Position numbers and translations under genes: made by a program. A stretch of 64,000 nucleotides of DNA from Desmodesmus armatus. Its lineage: Eukaryota; Chlorophyta; Chlorophyceae; Sphaeropleales; Scenedesmaceae. The stretch covers positions 62,001-126,000 of the forward strand of contig VIIQ02000643.1 in NCBI GenBank assembly GCA_007449985.2, read 5' to 3'. The notes under the pieces were generated by a model, which was given only the letters and a program-made list of their open reading frames with translations, did not search any database and was not told where the DNA came from. Positions 43,380 to 55,700 of this stretch are shown piece after piece. Every line of letters starts with the position of its first letter. The stretch's first letter is position 1.

Positions 43380-43679
43380 TCAAACCACCTGAGCTGTCCA
43401 GCACCACACCGTCCCCAATCGTCCCGCCCACTCACAGTCATTGCCTTCGCTTATCAGCTGTGCCACCTCACTCCAGGCCGACTGTGAGGCTGTCTCGTTT
43501 GGGGGCAGCTCACAGGGCTCCAGCTCCGTGATGCGCTGCGCCTGCGCCTGCGTTCCTGCATTTTGTAATTGACGTGCCACCGCCTCGTGTTCAATTGAGC
43601 AGGAAATGGTTTGTCCTGTTCCGGCAGCTGCATCCGCTAGATCCACCCACGGTACCTTGGCTCGCCGCTGCTCTGACAT
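43380..43679 (-). CDS. Hypothetical ~100 residue ORF
   Basis: Starts at ATG 43,677-43,679 (MSEQRRAKVPWVDLAD) and runs through a Gln/Glu-rich helical-looking middle (HEAVARQLQNAGTQAQAQ) to a stop at 43,380. Composition is more protein-like than neighbouring frames. The upstream frame is Gln-rich. No family recognised; it may be an exon. Confidence 0.25.
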   Translation of the reverse strand: MSEQRRAKVPWVDLADAAAGTGQTISCSIEHEAVARQLQNAGTQAQAQRITELEPCELPPNETASQSAWSEVAQLISEGNDCEWAGRLGTVWCWTAQVV

Positions 43680-44074
43680 GTTGCCCCCAGCAGCCAGCGC
43701 CCAACTCTTGAGGCGGCGGGATCTGCTGCTGCTCGTCAGCAGCTGCAGCACGGGCGTTGCTTCACGCTGTTGCTGATGTAGCTGCCGCAGTGGACGGTCC
43801 ACCCTGCTGGTGCTGCCACTGGTCTTGTGGCTGTGGCCCAACTGCGTTTGCTGTTGTGGCCCGGGCCGCGGCTGTCGACCCTGCTGTTGCCTTCGCTGCC
43901 GCTGCTGCTGCTGTCCCTGCTGCTGCTGCTGCTGTTGCTGTTGGTGCGGCCCACACGGCGGCTGTACGGAAGCTGTCGCTCCCGTCTTGGCCCATGCCAG
44001 TCGAGGACTGGTAACCGCAGCTGCCCCCGTAGGTTCTTAGCCACCGCTGCTGCATTACTTTGAGCAACAGGACC

Positions 44075-44900
44075 GCTACGTCACTTTGAGCATGTGTGTG
44101 ACAAAATGTGCTGGCCTGCCAATGAAACGCTATGAGCACAACATGAGTTTCAGCATACCGCAACTCCAACAACCACCAATGCCAGCAGAGTAGCATGCGT
44201 CTATCTGGTGTGAGCTACACCAGTGGTGAATCAAACCAACAAGCAAAACACCGCCATCAGCAGACTCAGCCTTCAGGATCCTAATATAACGCGACAGGCA
44301 CAAAGCTGCAAGGACAATAGCATGTGGTTTGACAACTTGTAGCATGTGTGTGATGACAACAACAGCAGAGGCTGTGCTTGACTGCCAATGAAACACTACG
44401 GTACTGATGGCAAGTGCTAAAAAGTCCCCATTGTGTTCACTCGAGCCTAGGAAGGGGGGGCAGCAGCAGCACCACCACCACAGCAAGTGCAGAGCAGCAT
44501 GCCGCATGGCTCCCCCCTTCCCAGAGAAAATTTGGCAGGGATTGATCCAGCACTGACGCCACCTGGGTGTTAGCTGCTCTATAGGCGTGTGCCACGTCGG
44601 CCATCACTCGCTTTGCCAAACTTTGAAATCTGGGAGCAGCATCAGTACACAGCGGCATATTGGTTCAGTGCACAAGCTGCCCTGAGCACAGTTGGTCAAT
44701 TTGACTCAAGCTGCCAGTTTACTGCCCATGTCAATTACGTGACGCACTACATGGCTGGCCGGCCCTGCATTGTCTGTGCAGTGCCGGCGCAGATAGACTT
44801 GGCAAGACTACTAGCAGTCTTGGTGGGTGCCGCTGCGGGTGCTTTCCACCACTGGCCCACTGTAATACACCTGCCTCTGTGTCGATACTGGCGCAGGCAT
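44075..44900. repeat. 826 bp duplicated segment, copy 1
   Basis: Matches 45,768-46,592 (offset 1,693, then 1,692 after a one-base difference in a G run at ~44,459). Only a few substitutions were seen. On the minus strand it encodes MADVAHAYRAANTQVAS and DQSLPNFLWEGG, which resembles the 19.1 kb segment. The role is unknown; it may be a fragment of a transposon coding region. Confidence 0.85.
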
Positions 44901-44985
44901 GGAGGATGTGGATGAGGCCATGTTGCCACTTCAATGCATGACTCAATTTTTGGCGTCACTCCCCCCCACCCCCCCCCCCCTTCTT

Positions 44986-45000
44986 AGGTTTGCGGTGGAC
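44986..45000. repeat. Right-type end of the GGTCCACC element family
   Basis: AGGTTTGCGGTGGAC preceded by a poly-C tract and TTCTT; one base differs from the 11.3 kb end. Confidence 0.5.
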
Positions 45001-45001
45001 C

Positions 45002-45767
45002 CCCTTAGTTAGCGACGTTCACAACGTTACTCTGTCACGACAAAAGCTTTTATATTTATTGTTTATAGTTGAACGTTGTGCAAACATGCTCTTGGGGCCT
45101 GCCAGGCCAGCTGAGTGGGGTGGGGGTGGGGTGAGGGTGGGGGGTGCCTTCAGTTTGTGGTACCCCAGGCTTTGTCAAAAGGAGAAAAATGCACTCTGTG
45201 TCTGTCATGTAAGGCATTTTTGCTGTGGAAGATGAACACAACCGCTGAATGATCACGATACTGGGCATCACTCATGCCATCAGTGATGCCCATGGTAGAT
45301 TCAATAACATGATGAAAGTGCTGGATTGGCAGGTGGGGAGTGAGAATGAATTCAAGTGAAGGAAGCAATGCTTTGTTGCTGTATTCCAGTTGCAACCATC
45401 CTTCCCTTCCACCAGAAACTGACCATGAAGCAGTGAAACAACCACACAACCCCACACAACCACAACCACACACATAGGGCCCACCAGGCCCATTGCCAGC
45501 AACATCAGGGTAGCATGTGTGCATCAGGTGCCAGCAACTTCATGGGTGCACCGGGGCTCCGTCAACAGCAGACTGAAGGCTCCAAACACGTCGGCAGCCC
45601 AAACAACTTGTTTGATGATCAAACATGGACAAAGCTGGCAGCAGAACAGCATGTGGGTATCAGGTGTGAGCCACACCAATGGTGCATCAGAACTAACAAG
45701 CAAACTCCGCCAACAGCAGAGAGAAGATTCTGAACCTCTCAGCAGCCCGAATGGTTGAAAGCTGCAA
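45002..45767. other. No recognised gene; G-rich patch
   Basis: Contains GTGGGGTGGGGGTGGGGTGA (about 45,114-45,135), able to form a G-quadruplex. A minus-strand frame across 45,150-45,524 lacks any domain. Confidence 0.4.
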
Positions 45768-46592
45768 GCTACGTCACTTTGAGCATGTGTGTGACAAAAT
45801 GTGCTGGCCTGCCAATGAAACGCTATGAGCACAACTTGAGTTTCAGCATACCGCAACTCCAACAACCACCAATGCCAGCAGAGTAGCATGCGTCTATCTG
45901 GTGTGAGCTACACTAGTGGTGAATCAAACCAACAAGCAAAACACCGCCATCAGCAGACTCAGCCTTCAGGATCCTAATATAACGCAACAGGCACAAAGCT
46001 GCAAGGACAATAGCATGTGGTTTGACAACTTGTAGCATGTGTGTGATGACAACAACAGCAGAGGCTGTGCTTGACTGCCAATGAAACACTACGGTACTGA
46101 TGGCAAGTGCTAAAAAGTCCCCATTGTGTTCACTCGAGCCTAGGAAGGGGGGCAGCAGCAGCACCACCACCACAGCAAGTGCAGAGCAGCATGCCGCATG
46201 GCTCCCCCCTTCCCAGAGAAAATTTGGCAGGGATTGATCCAGCACTGACGCCACCTGGGTGTTAGCTGCTCTATAGGCGTGTGCCACGTCGGCCATCACT
46301 CGCTTTGCCAAACTTTGAAATCTGGGAGCAGCATCAGTATACAGCGGCATATTGGTTCAGTGCACAAGCTGCCCTGAGCACAGTTGGTCAATTTGACTCA
46401 AGCTGCCAGTTTACTGCCCATGTCAATTACGTGACGCACTACATGGCTGGCCGGCCCTGCATTGTCTGTGCAGTGCCGGCGCAGATAGACTTGGCAAGAC
46501 TACTAGCAGTCTTGGTGGGTGCCGCTGCGGATGCTTTCCACCACTGGCCCACTGTAATACGCCTGCCTCTGTGTCGATACTGGCGCAGGCAT
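45768..46592. repeat. 826 bp duplicated segment, copy 2
   Basis: Second copy of 44,075-44,900, in the same orientation. It ends exactly where the sequence turns unique, ~60 bp before the 3' end of the kinase gene. Confidence 0.85.
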
Positions 46593-46649
46593 CGCCGCTC
46601 ACACAGTACAGCACCCAAAGACATCAGATGTAGTATACAGAAGGAACAG

Positions 46650-48330
46650 TTACCGAGGCATGACAGTACTGTGCTGCCACTCCCAGCTCACCTGCCTGGC
46701 CCCTTCCGGAGCCTCCCTGGGCTTTTGTCTCCCTGGGTTGCTGGGCCCTTGCAGCGGCCCGTTCATGATGAAGTCATCTGTCAACAACATGGCCGCGGTG
46801 GGCCGCTCCTTCCAGTCAAAGGCCATACAGCGCGCAATGAAGTCCCACTCCGATTGCAACAGACGCACGTATGGCTGAGCAGAGCGCATGAGGGCTAGTG
46901 TTTGGGTGCTGTTGCCTCTGCTATGTTGCAGACCCTTTACATACGCCTTCGGCCAATTAGCCCGGAGCGTCAGCATGGCAATGCCCATTGACCACACATC
47001 TGAAGTTGATGCCACACGCCCTGTGTAGTACTCAGGGGCTCTATGGCCAGTGCCATGGAGATGTGTTGGCATGTCGGTTGCGTTCCCCAAGAACACCATC
47101 ATATCGAAGTCTACCACCACACAGTTGCCTATGCTGCCGTCTGGCACAGGCGCCTCTTTTGGCCCCTTGGCGAGCACAGGGCTACACACTATCTGGCCGA
47201 CATGTAAATCCTGATGCACCCAGCCTTTCTTGTGCAAATCCACCAGGGTCCTCAACACCTGTGAGATGACACGGTGTGTGTCCACGGGTCCCAGCCGCCC
47301 CTCCACCGGCCATAGGCTCTGCCCGTTCATCAGCTCATGGAGCAGTGCGGGCACACCCGCTTCCAGCTGCGCCTGTGTGCTGACGTTTGCAGCATAAACA
47401 TCGCCCACGAGGTAGCTTGTGGGCACATGGGCGTCAGAAGACATTCCTCTGAGGAGAGTGTGGGTCCTCAAATATGAAGCCCTGGCACCTTGCATCCACG
47501 GCTCGTCACAGCCTTGCAGTTTGGGAATATTCTGGCGCTTCAATTGTACCTTGAGTGCCAGGCGCCGCCCCGGCTCTGTCAGCGCAGTTGGTAGCTTGCA
47601 TGCATCCACAGTGGGCTGGCAGCTGGAGTTGATGCTACTGGTGGTTTCTGGGCCTGGGCTGAGGCCCTGAAGCAAGGTCTTAGCAACGGCAGTACAGTGC
47701 TGCAGCTGCGCTTCATACAGCATTGATTGATGACCCCGGGCGAAGACTTTTATCAGGAGGAGCTGGAACCTCCCTTGCTGGCAGGGTATGGCTGGGTTGC
47801 GCTCCCAGTTCTCACTGCTCAGGAAAATGGTGTCGCCTGGACCTGGCAAGCGATACGCCATGCATTGACCCTTCTCTGCAAGCAGTATACAGCCGTGGTC
47901 GCTACTCTGATTGGAAAAGTTGACAGTCAAAAGATTGTCATCATGCGAGTTGGTACAGCAGCCGAATAAGCAAACAATATGTCTGGCTAGAGCCTGAGTA
48001 CTCACGCAGCCAGCTGATTCAGCCATTGTCTGGTATCCACTTTGAAAAAAGGTTGGGAAACTGGGTCAAACAAAGTACCTGCCTGATGACCAGCTACACT
48101 CACACGGTGCATGTGTATGCCCGTTTGTGTACTCAGTGGGCACATTTCTTGCGGCACATGTGCATTGCCAAAGCTTGGTGGTGCCGTCCCGGCAAACGCT
48201 TTGTGGCCACTCCGTCCAGCTGGGAACTCAAAGCAATCAGCCACGCACCTTGAGCATTCGCCACCTGCAGGATCACCAGCACGCAAGCTATGATGCAGAA
48301 AGTACTCTGTACGTCGCCCTGCTTCAACAT
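46650..48330 (-). CDS. Protein kinase with signal peptide, three exons
   Basis: Exons 48,249-48,330, 48,006-48,078 and 46,650-47,904 join in frame to give 469 residues. The first exon encodes a signal peptide (STFCIIACVLVILQVANAQ). The kinase domain has a beta-3 Lys (LALKVQLK), catalytic loop WVHQDLHVGQIV (HQD in place of HRD, Asp kept), VVVDFDMM (DFD in place of DFG, Asp kept), HRAPEYYTG, SDVWSMGIAML and the late WKERPT Arg. All phosphotransfer residues are present, so activity is plausible. A kinase placed behind a secretion signal suggests a lumenal or extracellular kinase, since no second membrane segment is evident. The donors are GTGCGT and GTGAGT. The start is the first ATG giving the signal peptide. 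The exon 2-3 acceptor (CAGAG) is inferred from frame. Confidence 0.75.
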
Positions 48331-48940
48331 CTTATGGATTCGATGATAGCGTGTCTAGGCTTCAACACAACTCAAGTTTGAGCATGCAGCGTGTTTAAGC
48401 ATGCACACTGGGCGTGACGGAGCATGAAAGAATGCTTGGCCTCTTGAGAATGAAAGACCGCTTGGCCTCTTGAGTATGTAAAGCTGCGGTTCAGGGCCCC
48501 ACGACGGCTGATATGATTAAGTTGTATGTAGGATAGTTTCTTCACCCTCAGAACCGTTCTCCAAGCTCTCCTGGGAACAGTGATCTCATGATCAATCAAT
48601 GGTGGTTTGCATCCTGAAACCGGCCCCAAAACGCTCAACAGCATCGGAAACACTTCCTTATGATGTAACACTACATTCTAGTAACTATGCACTGCTTTAC
48701 TTCAAGCCCAGCCAACATACGGGGCCACTGCCCTCAACCGCCTGTCAACCGCCGCTGTGCCTGTTTCAGCCTGGACGTTGCTTAATGTGTGTTTTGAGGT
48801 TGCACAAAAACTTGCAGAGGAAATTATGTGATGAAGGCTTCAAAATGAGCTGATTACGGGGTCAAATGGGCTGCAAACAAAAAAATCACCAAACCCTGTG
48901 GAAAAAGTCAAACAGGGCCTGGACACCCCCCCTCCCCAAA
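48331..48940. other. No recognised feature
   Basis: Upstream of the kinase gene; any promoter would lie here. A short duplication of GAATGAAAGACCGCTTGGCC-like words occurs at 48,425-48,480. No TATA-like or other defined element was identified. Confidence 0.4.
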
Positions 48941-49837
48941 AACCCCTCAGATGTCTTTCATACATGCTGTTTGCGTTTGTTTGGTGTAAGAAAGAGTGCT
49001 ACTGCTCAAAACGGACTCCTCAATAGGAGACACCTGACTACCACAGTGCTGTGAGCAACAACGTGTGCGGGGTGGTGGCCAGGGTCCATGGTGTGATGTG
49101 ACCGCCCTGCACCAAGCCAGTGGCGCTTCGGCAGCAATACGTACATGGTGTTTGGATGCTGCTGATGCTGTTCACAAACAGGACTGCACACAAAGACAAG
49201 CTCGGCAAGCCGCATTAGAATGCTACCGCAGTAGGCACTGCCGGCAATGCAGAAGAGTGGCTAAGGGGTGGGGTGCCCCTCGCGCCCCAGCGTCGCCACA
49301 AACAGCAACTCATACATGCTGTTTGCATGTGTTTGGTGTAAGTCAGAGTGCTACTGGTCAAAACGGACTCCTCAATAGCAGGCACTTGACTACCACAGTG
49401 CTGTGGGCAACAACATGTGCTGGGTGGTGGTCAGGGTCCATGGTGTGATGTGGCCGCCCTGCACCAAGCCAGACGTGCCTCAATTACTCTGCTATGGTCC
49501 ACCAATAATATGTGGGCTCATGGGGGGGGGGTAGCAATAATTACATGGTGTTTGGATGCTGCTGATGCTGTCCACAAACAGACTGCACACAGATAACCGC
49601 TCCGCACGATGCATGAGACTGCTACCGTACTACGGTATGGCCTACGGCAAGAACTGTGAGCAAGGCACAATAGTAGTGGTGGCTAGGGCCTGGGGTGCCC
49701 CTCGCGCCCCAGCGTCGCCACAATATATGCGGTTTACATGCTGTTGGTGCGGGACAGAGTGCTACTGCTCAGAACAGACTTTTCATAATGAGGCACCTGG
49801 CTACTCCAGTGCTGTGCGCAACAGTGCTGTGCGCAAC

Positions 49838-49937
49838 AGTGCTGTGCTGTGCTGTGCTGTGCTGTGCTGTGCTGTGCTGTGCTGTGCTGTGCTGTGCTGT
49901 GCTGTGCTGTGCTGTGCTGTGCTGTGCTGTGCTGTGC
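49838..49937. repeat. (CTGTG)n microsatellite, about 20 copies
   Basis: Uninterrupted pentamer inside a satellite unit, at the place where other units have a single CTGTG before GCAACAAC. Confidence 0.95.
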
Positions 49938-50428
49938 GCAACAACATGTGCGCGGTGGTGGCCAGGGTCCATGGTGTGATGTGGCTCTGCACTGGGCCTG
50001 TGGCACCTCAATAGCAATAATTACATGGTGCTTGGATGCTGCAGATGCGGTCCACAAACAGAATACACACAAAGACTACCTCGGCAAGATGTATGAGTCT
50101 GCTACCGTACTAGACAGTGCCGGCAAGGCAGAAGAGTGGCTGGGGTGTGGGGTGCCCCCAGCGCCCCAGCGTCGCCACAAACAGCATTCATACATGCTGT
50201 TTTCATGTCTTTGGTGTAAGACAGAGTGCTGCTGATCAGAACCGACTCCTCAAAGTGAAGCACCTGACTACTATAGTGCTGTGGGCAACAACATGTGGGG
50301 CGTTGTGGCCAGAATCCATGGTGTGATGTGACCGCCCTGCACTGGGCCTGGGGCGCCTCAACAGCATCACATACTTGGTGTTTGGATGCTGCTTATGCTG
50401 TTCACAAACAGACTGCTGTTCACAAACA

Positions 50429-50557
<129 letters not shown>

Positions 50558-51792
50558 CCGCTCCGCAAGATGCATGAGACTGCCGTACTCTGGTATGGCC
50601 TACGGTAGGAACTGTGAGCAAGGCACACGAGTACTGGTGGCTAGGGCCTGGGGTGCCCCCCATGCCCCAGCGTCGTAGTAGTATTACTAACAGTTAAGTA
50701 ACTGCTCAGAACAGTCTTTTTTTTCAGAACAGACTTTTCATTATGAGGCATCTGACTACTACAGTGCTGCGCGCGACAATGTGCAGGGTGGTGGCCAGGG
50801 TCCATGGTGTGCTGTCACAGTGACTGCCTTGCACTGGGCTAGCAGCCTGCCAGGCGCCTCAGCAGCAATACGTACATGGTGCTTGGGTGCTGCTGATGCT
50901 GTTCACAAACAGACTACACAAAAAAGACAAGCTCGGCAAGATGCATGAGACTGCTACCGTAGTAGGCACTGCCGGCAAAGCACAAGAGAAGTGGTGGCTA
51001 GGGCCGGGGTGCCCCAAGGCCCCAGCCTCGCCACAAACAGCAATTCGTACATGCTGTTTGCATGTTTTTGGTGTAAGACAGAGTGCTACTGCTCAGACCC
51101 AACTCCTTAAACTGAGGCACCTGACTACTACAGTGCTGTGGGCAACAACATATGCGAGGTGGTGGCCAGGCCGCCAGGGTCCATGGTGTGATGCGACTGC
51201 CCTGCACTGGACCACTTTGCTCTTCGAACGCCATGCCAGGGCCAGTGGCATCACAGTATGTGATGGATGCATGTTGTTTTGATGCCCTTTTTGTGCGTGT
51301 TGTACCACAGACACCTGATTTCCCTCAAGACGGCACCTACAAGCTGCGCTTGTACCAAGCACAGCTGGCAAGACAAGTGAGGGGTGGTGGATGGGGTGTG
51401 GTTGAATCTTCAGCGGCGCAGCAAACATCATTTTGAACGTGTTTTTGCAGCCTGTTTGTGCTGGTTACACCCAGTACACACCTTTGACTGCTCAGAAGAT
51501 GCACGTGACCATTACAGCGCTGTGGGCCGTGTCACACCATGACTACTATGCTATGCTATTGGCACATGCAAGTACTTCAGCGAGGCACAGTGCTGAGACA
51601 GCCGGCTCTTGTCGGCTCGAGTGGGTTGTGTCACGGTGGGTGATCACGACTGTGCTCAGAAGGCCTTTGGGACCACTGACCCCCGCCAATCTTCCATAGG
51701 GGCCTCATGCCATGGCCCCACGGCTGTTATCATCCCACCACTCCTTTGACAGCCCTGTCTGACAGCATACAAGTGTAGACGTCGGACTTCGC

Positions 51793-52233
51793 ATGAAGGG
51801 TTCAACTACGGTACAAGCATTTGTAGACTCAGCCAGAACATCCATTACCCAAGCCTGGGGTCTCACAGGGGCAAACTCTTTGAAGACATGTTCTGCCCTG
51901 TTAGCAGAATTGGTGCGTCACTATTCCCCTCCATACAGACACATTTATCGGCTGAGGTGGCTTGATATATGCCAGCAAGTTACTGGAAATGCTTACTGCG
52001 TAGTGCGACATATCCGCCACAAACAAATGTGCATGCCTGCACAGCTACAGTATTCAGCTGTGGCCACTGGGCTTGCCTACCCAGGGCGCTGCACACATGG
52101 TGCCAGTAGAACGAGCAGCCGCCGAAAGCTGTTGCATCAGGTTAAATCAGATGTTGCAGTTCCGGTGAACCTGTCACACATTCTTGAGTGGATTGCGTCT
52201 GCCCAGAAGTGGTGTGATCTTGACTCAGAATGA
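51793..52233 (+). CDS. Hypothetical 146-residue ORF
   Basis: An ATG-started frame (MKGSTTVQAFVDSARTSI) to TGA with balanced composition, including LAELVRHYSPPYRHIYRL and LHQVKSDVAVPVNLSHIL. No family is recognised. It lies between the satellite and the Barentsz-like gene and may be an exon or a transposon remnant. The rest of 51,290-52,720 has no recognisable feature. Confidence 0.25.
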   Translation: MKGSTTVQAFVDSARTSITQAWGLTGANSLKTCSALLAELVRHYSPPYRHIYRLRWLDICQQVTGNAYCVVRHIRHKQMCMPAQLQYSAVATGLAYPGRCTHGASRTSSRRKLLHQVKSDVAVPVNLSHILEWIASAQKWCDLDSE

Positions 52234-52723
52234 ACTGCTACTGTGACAAGAGTTGCTGGCATGGTGTTCACTGAAAAGCACCCCCGCTGATGATCACGGA
52301 AAGAGCAACCCAAAAACAAGTACAGCTCTAGCTATTTAGATCTCCCTACCTTTTGGGATAACCACTGTGCAGGGTTGATTGGGACTGATGCATCACATTT
52401 CAAACAGCAAGATGCAGCAATCACATATGCAAATGTTACCCACGACGATGCGCCGCCTTTGCGGCAGCAATGCGACAACACCAGCCATCTTCAGCGCAAT
52501 GTTGCAGGTCATACGTACTTGTATATACAAACTTGCTGTGACCTCACTTTCATCAGGGCAAAACAATCAACAGAGGCAACATAAAAGCCACTTTGTCAGA
52601 CCTGTTGGGTTGGCCGCTTACATATCTTGTGGTCATGCCATGCACCCAACGAGCACTGCTGCAACCTCAGCATATACAACTTTACTGCTGCAACCCTGCA
52701 TCTGGAGCACTGCCATACACTCT

Positions 52724-55700
52724 TCACCAGCCATCTCCTGTGCTGGGCTGCGTGCTTCTGCCACTCGGCGGAGCAGCGGCTGCAATAGCTGAGTACCGGC
52801 GTGCAGCAGCTGCGGGTGGTGCCCCATGGGCTGGAGCATCATCTTCGTAAGGCTGCTGCTGCTGCTCGTTACGCCGAGCAACGAACCCAGGTGGAGGGGT
52901 CTCATGACTGTAGCTGCCTTCGACGCCTGCCCCTGCTGTCTGGCTGTAGCCATTTGCACCCTGTCCATAAACTGCCGTGCTGGGGGTCGGCGTAGGCGTG
53001 GCAGCTGGTGGCAGTGGCTGTTGAGTGTATCTGTGAACCTCAGTATGGCCTGGCAGCTGGGGCTCAGCCTGCGTTGCCCTTGCTGACTGTTGCTGCTGCT
53101 GTGAGTAGTGCTGAGCGTACTGCTGCATCATCATTGCCATGTACTGCTGCATGTCATACGGGTTGACAGCGCTGTACGTGTTGGGTGCTGCTGGTGCACC
53201 TGCCGAGGGGACAGGTGCGCTGCTCGGGGGCGGTACCGCCCCTTGCACAACTGCAGCAGCAGCAGCAGCCTGTGCTGCTACTGCCGCCGCAGCTTGCGCC
53301 ATCCAGCTAGCAGTAGCAGCATCAGGGACCGAGGGCGGGGCAAAGGCAGCTGCGTTAGGCGGGCCATCAGCAGCGCCCTGTTGCTGCTGCTGTGGCTGAG
53401 GTGCTGGAGGGGACTGCTGTGGCTGCTGATGGGTTGCCACCCAACCCGTTTTTGGCACCTGTTGATGAGCATAGCTGTTGCTGCCACCGCTGCCCTGTGC
53501 GTACTGAGTCGTTGCATACCCCACAGGCGCGTCATCCTCACCCTCCCTGTTGTAACCACTGCCCTCCTGCTGCTGCTCTCGACTGTACTGCTCAGAGCTG
53601 CCCTGCTGCCACTGGCCACCGTCACCCCAAGACTGTGACTGGCTGTAAGGTTGCTGCCGCTGGCGATCCTGGTGACTGAAACCATACCCACTGCTGTTGC
53701 CGGCACTGGCATAGCTGCGCCCAGGCTCAAAGGCAGCAGCATCAGGCTTCAGCCTGCTACCACCCCTGTTTGGTGCAGTTGATGCCCCAACTGGCTGCTG
53801 GCCACCAAACTGTTCCTGTTGTGTGCCCTGCTGCGGTCTGCTTGCTGCCCTGGCGGCCGCGGAATGCCCGTCAGCGCCCCGCTGCACAGGCGCCCACGCC
53901 TCCTTGCCCCACTCATCATACTGTCTGTGTGGCTGTTGCTGCTGTGAGCTGCCCCAGCTGTCACTCTGCCCCCACCCAGACCCCTCGCCGTCCTTGCCTT
54001 CGTACCGACTGCCTGCTGGGTACCCCGCTGGCTGGCCCCGCAAGTCCCCCTGTGCTCTGGAGCGGAACTCGTGCCCCTCGCTGCTGCCAGCAGCACCCCC
54101 CCTGCGCTCAGTGTATCCTGGTGGGGGGCCATCATCAACACCCTCACCCTCCCACCCACTCCGTGCACCACCACCGCCCCTGCCCCTGGGCCCCCCATAG
54201 CCTGGTGGTGCATCTCTGGAGTAGGACCCCACCTCGTCTGCATAAGCCCGGTGCCCGTCACCACTGTGGTACCCGCCCCTGCCACGGCCACTGCTGCTGT
54301 CACCACCGTAGCCACTGCTGTGATTGCCTCTGCCAGCGCTGCCTCCCCTACCGCCGCGTCCGCCCCTGCCGGTGCTGCCACGGCCCCTGCCAACCCCACC
54401 ACTGTGTTGCTGCTGCTGGAAGTCCTCACGCTGCTGCTTCCAGCTGTTGCCAGCTGCAAACCCCCCATCGTGGCTGGCATCACCGCCCCAACCATCCTGG
54501 TTGCTGCTCTGCCCGCCCTGGTAGCTGTCATACCTGTCATGCTGGGAGGGGCCATAACTATCTCTGCCCCCATGCTGCTCATAGCCGCGCGCGCCGTCCC
54601 GGCCTCTGCTGCGCCCCCTGCCAGCGTAGTCACCATAACCCTGCTCCCTGGAGCTGTAACCCCCATGGCCTGTGCTGTAACCAGTTGGGCCACTGGAGCA
54701 CCGCTCAGGACCCTCATCAGCGTACGTGCGCTCGCCATAACCCCTGTCTCCTCCCCTGCTGTGCTGCCGGGGCTCCTGGCGCCGCTGCTGCCGGCCTCCT
54801 GAACCATCTTCATAGTACTCTTCCTCTGCTTGCCTGCTGCGGCCCCCACTTGCCCCTCTGCCTCCTCGAGCCCCCCCGCCACTTTGTGACCACTCTGATC
54901 CAGGGATAACCAACGGCTGCAAAGAAAGGGGCAGGAATGAATGCGAACTAGTTGGCAAGGCATCATCCACATCATGGCTTGGCTGCTGCTGACGTTCTTC
55001 CTTGACACACCAACACCTGTACACCCATGCCCATGAACACATGCGAGCGCAGCCCATACTGTGTGCTTGGGTGTCATTGTGAGCGTCAATCAAATGATGA
55101 TCGGTGCTTGCCTTTGCAGAAACAGCTTAGTTGGGGTGGGCGATGCATGCTTTCTGTGTGCATTGGCAGGAAAAGTGGAGTCCAACCTTGTTGGGCATGC
55201 ATGTCATAAGGTTTCACAAGTGGTGCATCCCCCTGTGGTTTTCGCTGTGTAGGCTGGCGTATAGCTAACCTGGCAGTCAGTCTAGGCCTGCGGACAGGCT
55301 GCTCAGCAAGGGGAGCAAGCAACCATCCTGAGCATTCCAGGGTATGCCTGATTGGACAAGGCCAAACAACAATACAAACCTCAATTGTGCATGCACACAG
55401 AAGCAACTCACCCCCGAGATGCCTGCCTTCTCACGGCGCACCATCTCCTCAAACATGTCATGTTTCCACTTGCCACCACCAGCAACAGCAGGGGCCACCG
55501 GTGCCGGAACAACCCCAGCTTTGCCGTCTGCTGCTGCCGCCGCCCCTTCACCATCTGGTTCGCCCCAAGTATCATCCAAGCCAGACACCCTGCAGAGGAA
55601 CCGCATGGTGGATGAAGCATATGAAACCTCTTTCTGATGCTGTGATGCCCGCAGACAGGGTAGGATGGCAGGATGTTTGAGCACTGAACCCACGGATGGT

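Larger units (their letters stand above)
42967..44985. other. Segment between inverted GGTCCACC-type ends; possible larger family member
   Basis: The left boundary is the hairpin at 42,940-42,966. The right boundary is AGGTTTGCGGTGGAC at 44,986-45,000, preceded by TTCTT and a C tract exactly as at the right end of the 11,188-11,307 element. The interior holds a small minus-strand frame, a CAG/CTG-rich stretch (43,860-43,960) and the first copy of an 826 bp repeat. Whether this is one 2 kb element or chance spacing is not settled. Confidence 0.35.

Noticed and set aside
43260..43390. Possible tRNA gene on the minus strand (GGTTCAACCCC box near 43,290)
   Set aside because: No matching A box or acceptor stem pairing could be found; the B-box-like word alone is not enough.
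49734..50072. Frames of repeated CCAVL or STAQH peptides
   Set aside because: Translation of the CTGTG pentamer array.
53770..54909. 379-codon plus-strand open frame
   Set aside because: It is antisense to the Barentsz-like exon 4; its Cys/His/Pro-rich product is what the complement of Gly/Gln/Arg-rich codons gives.
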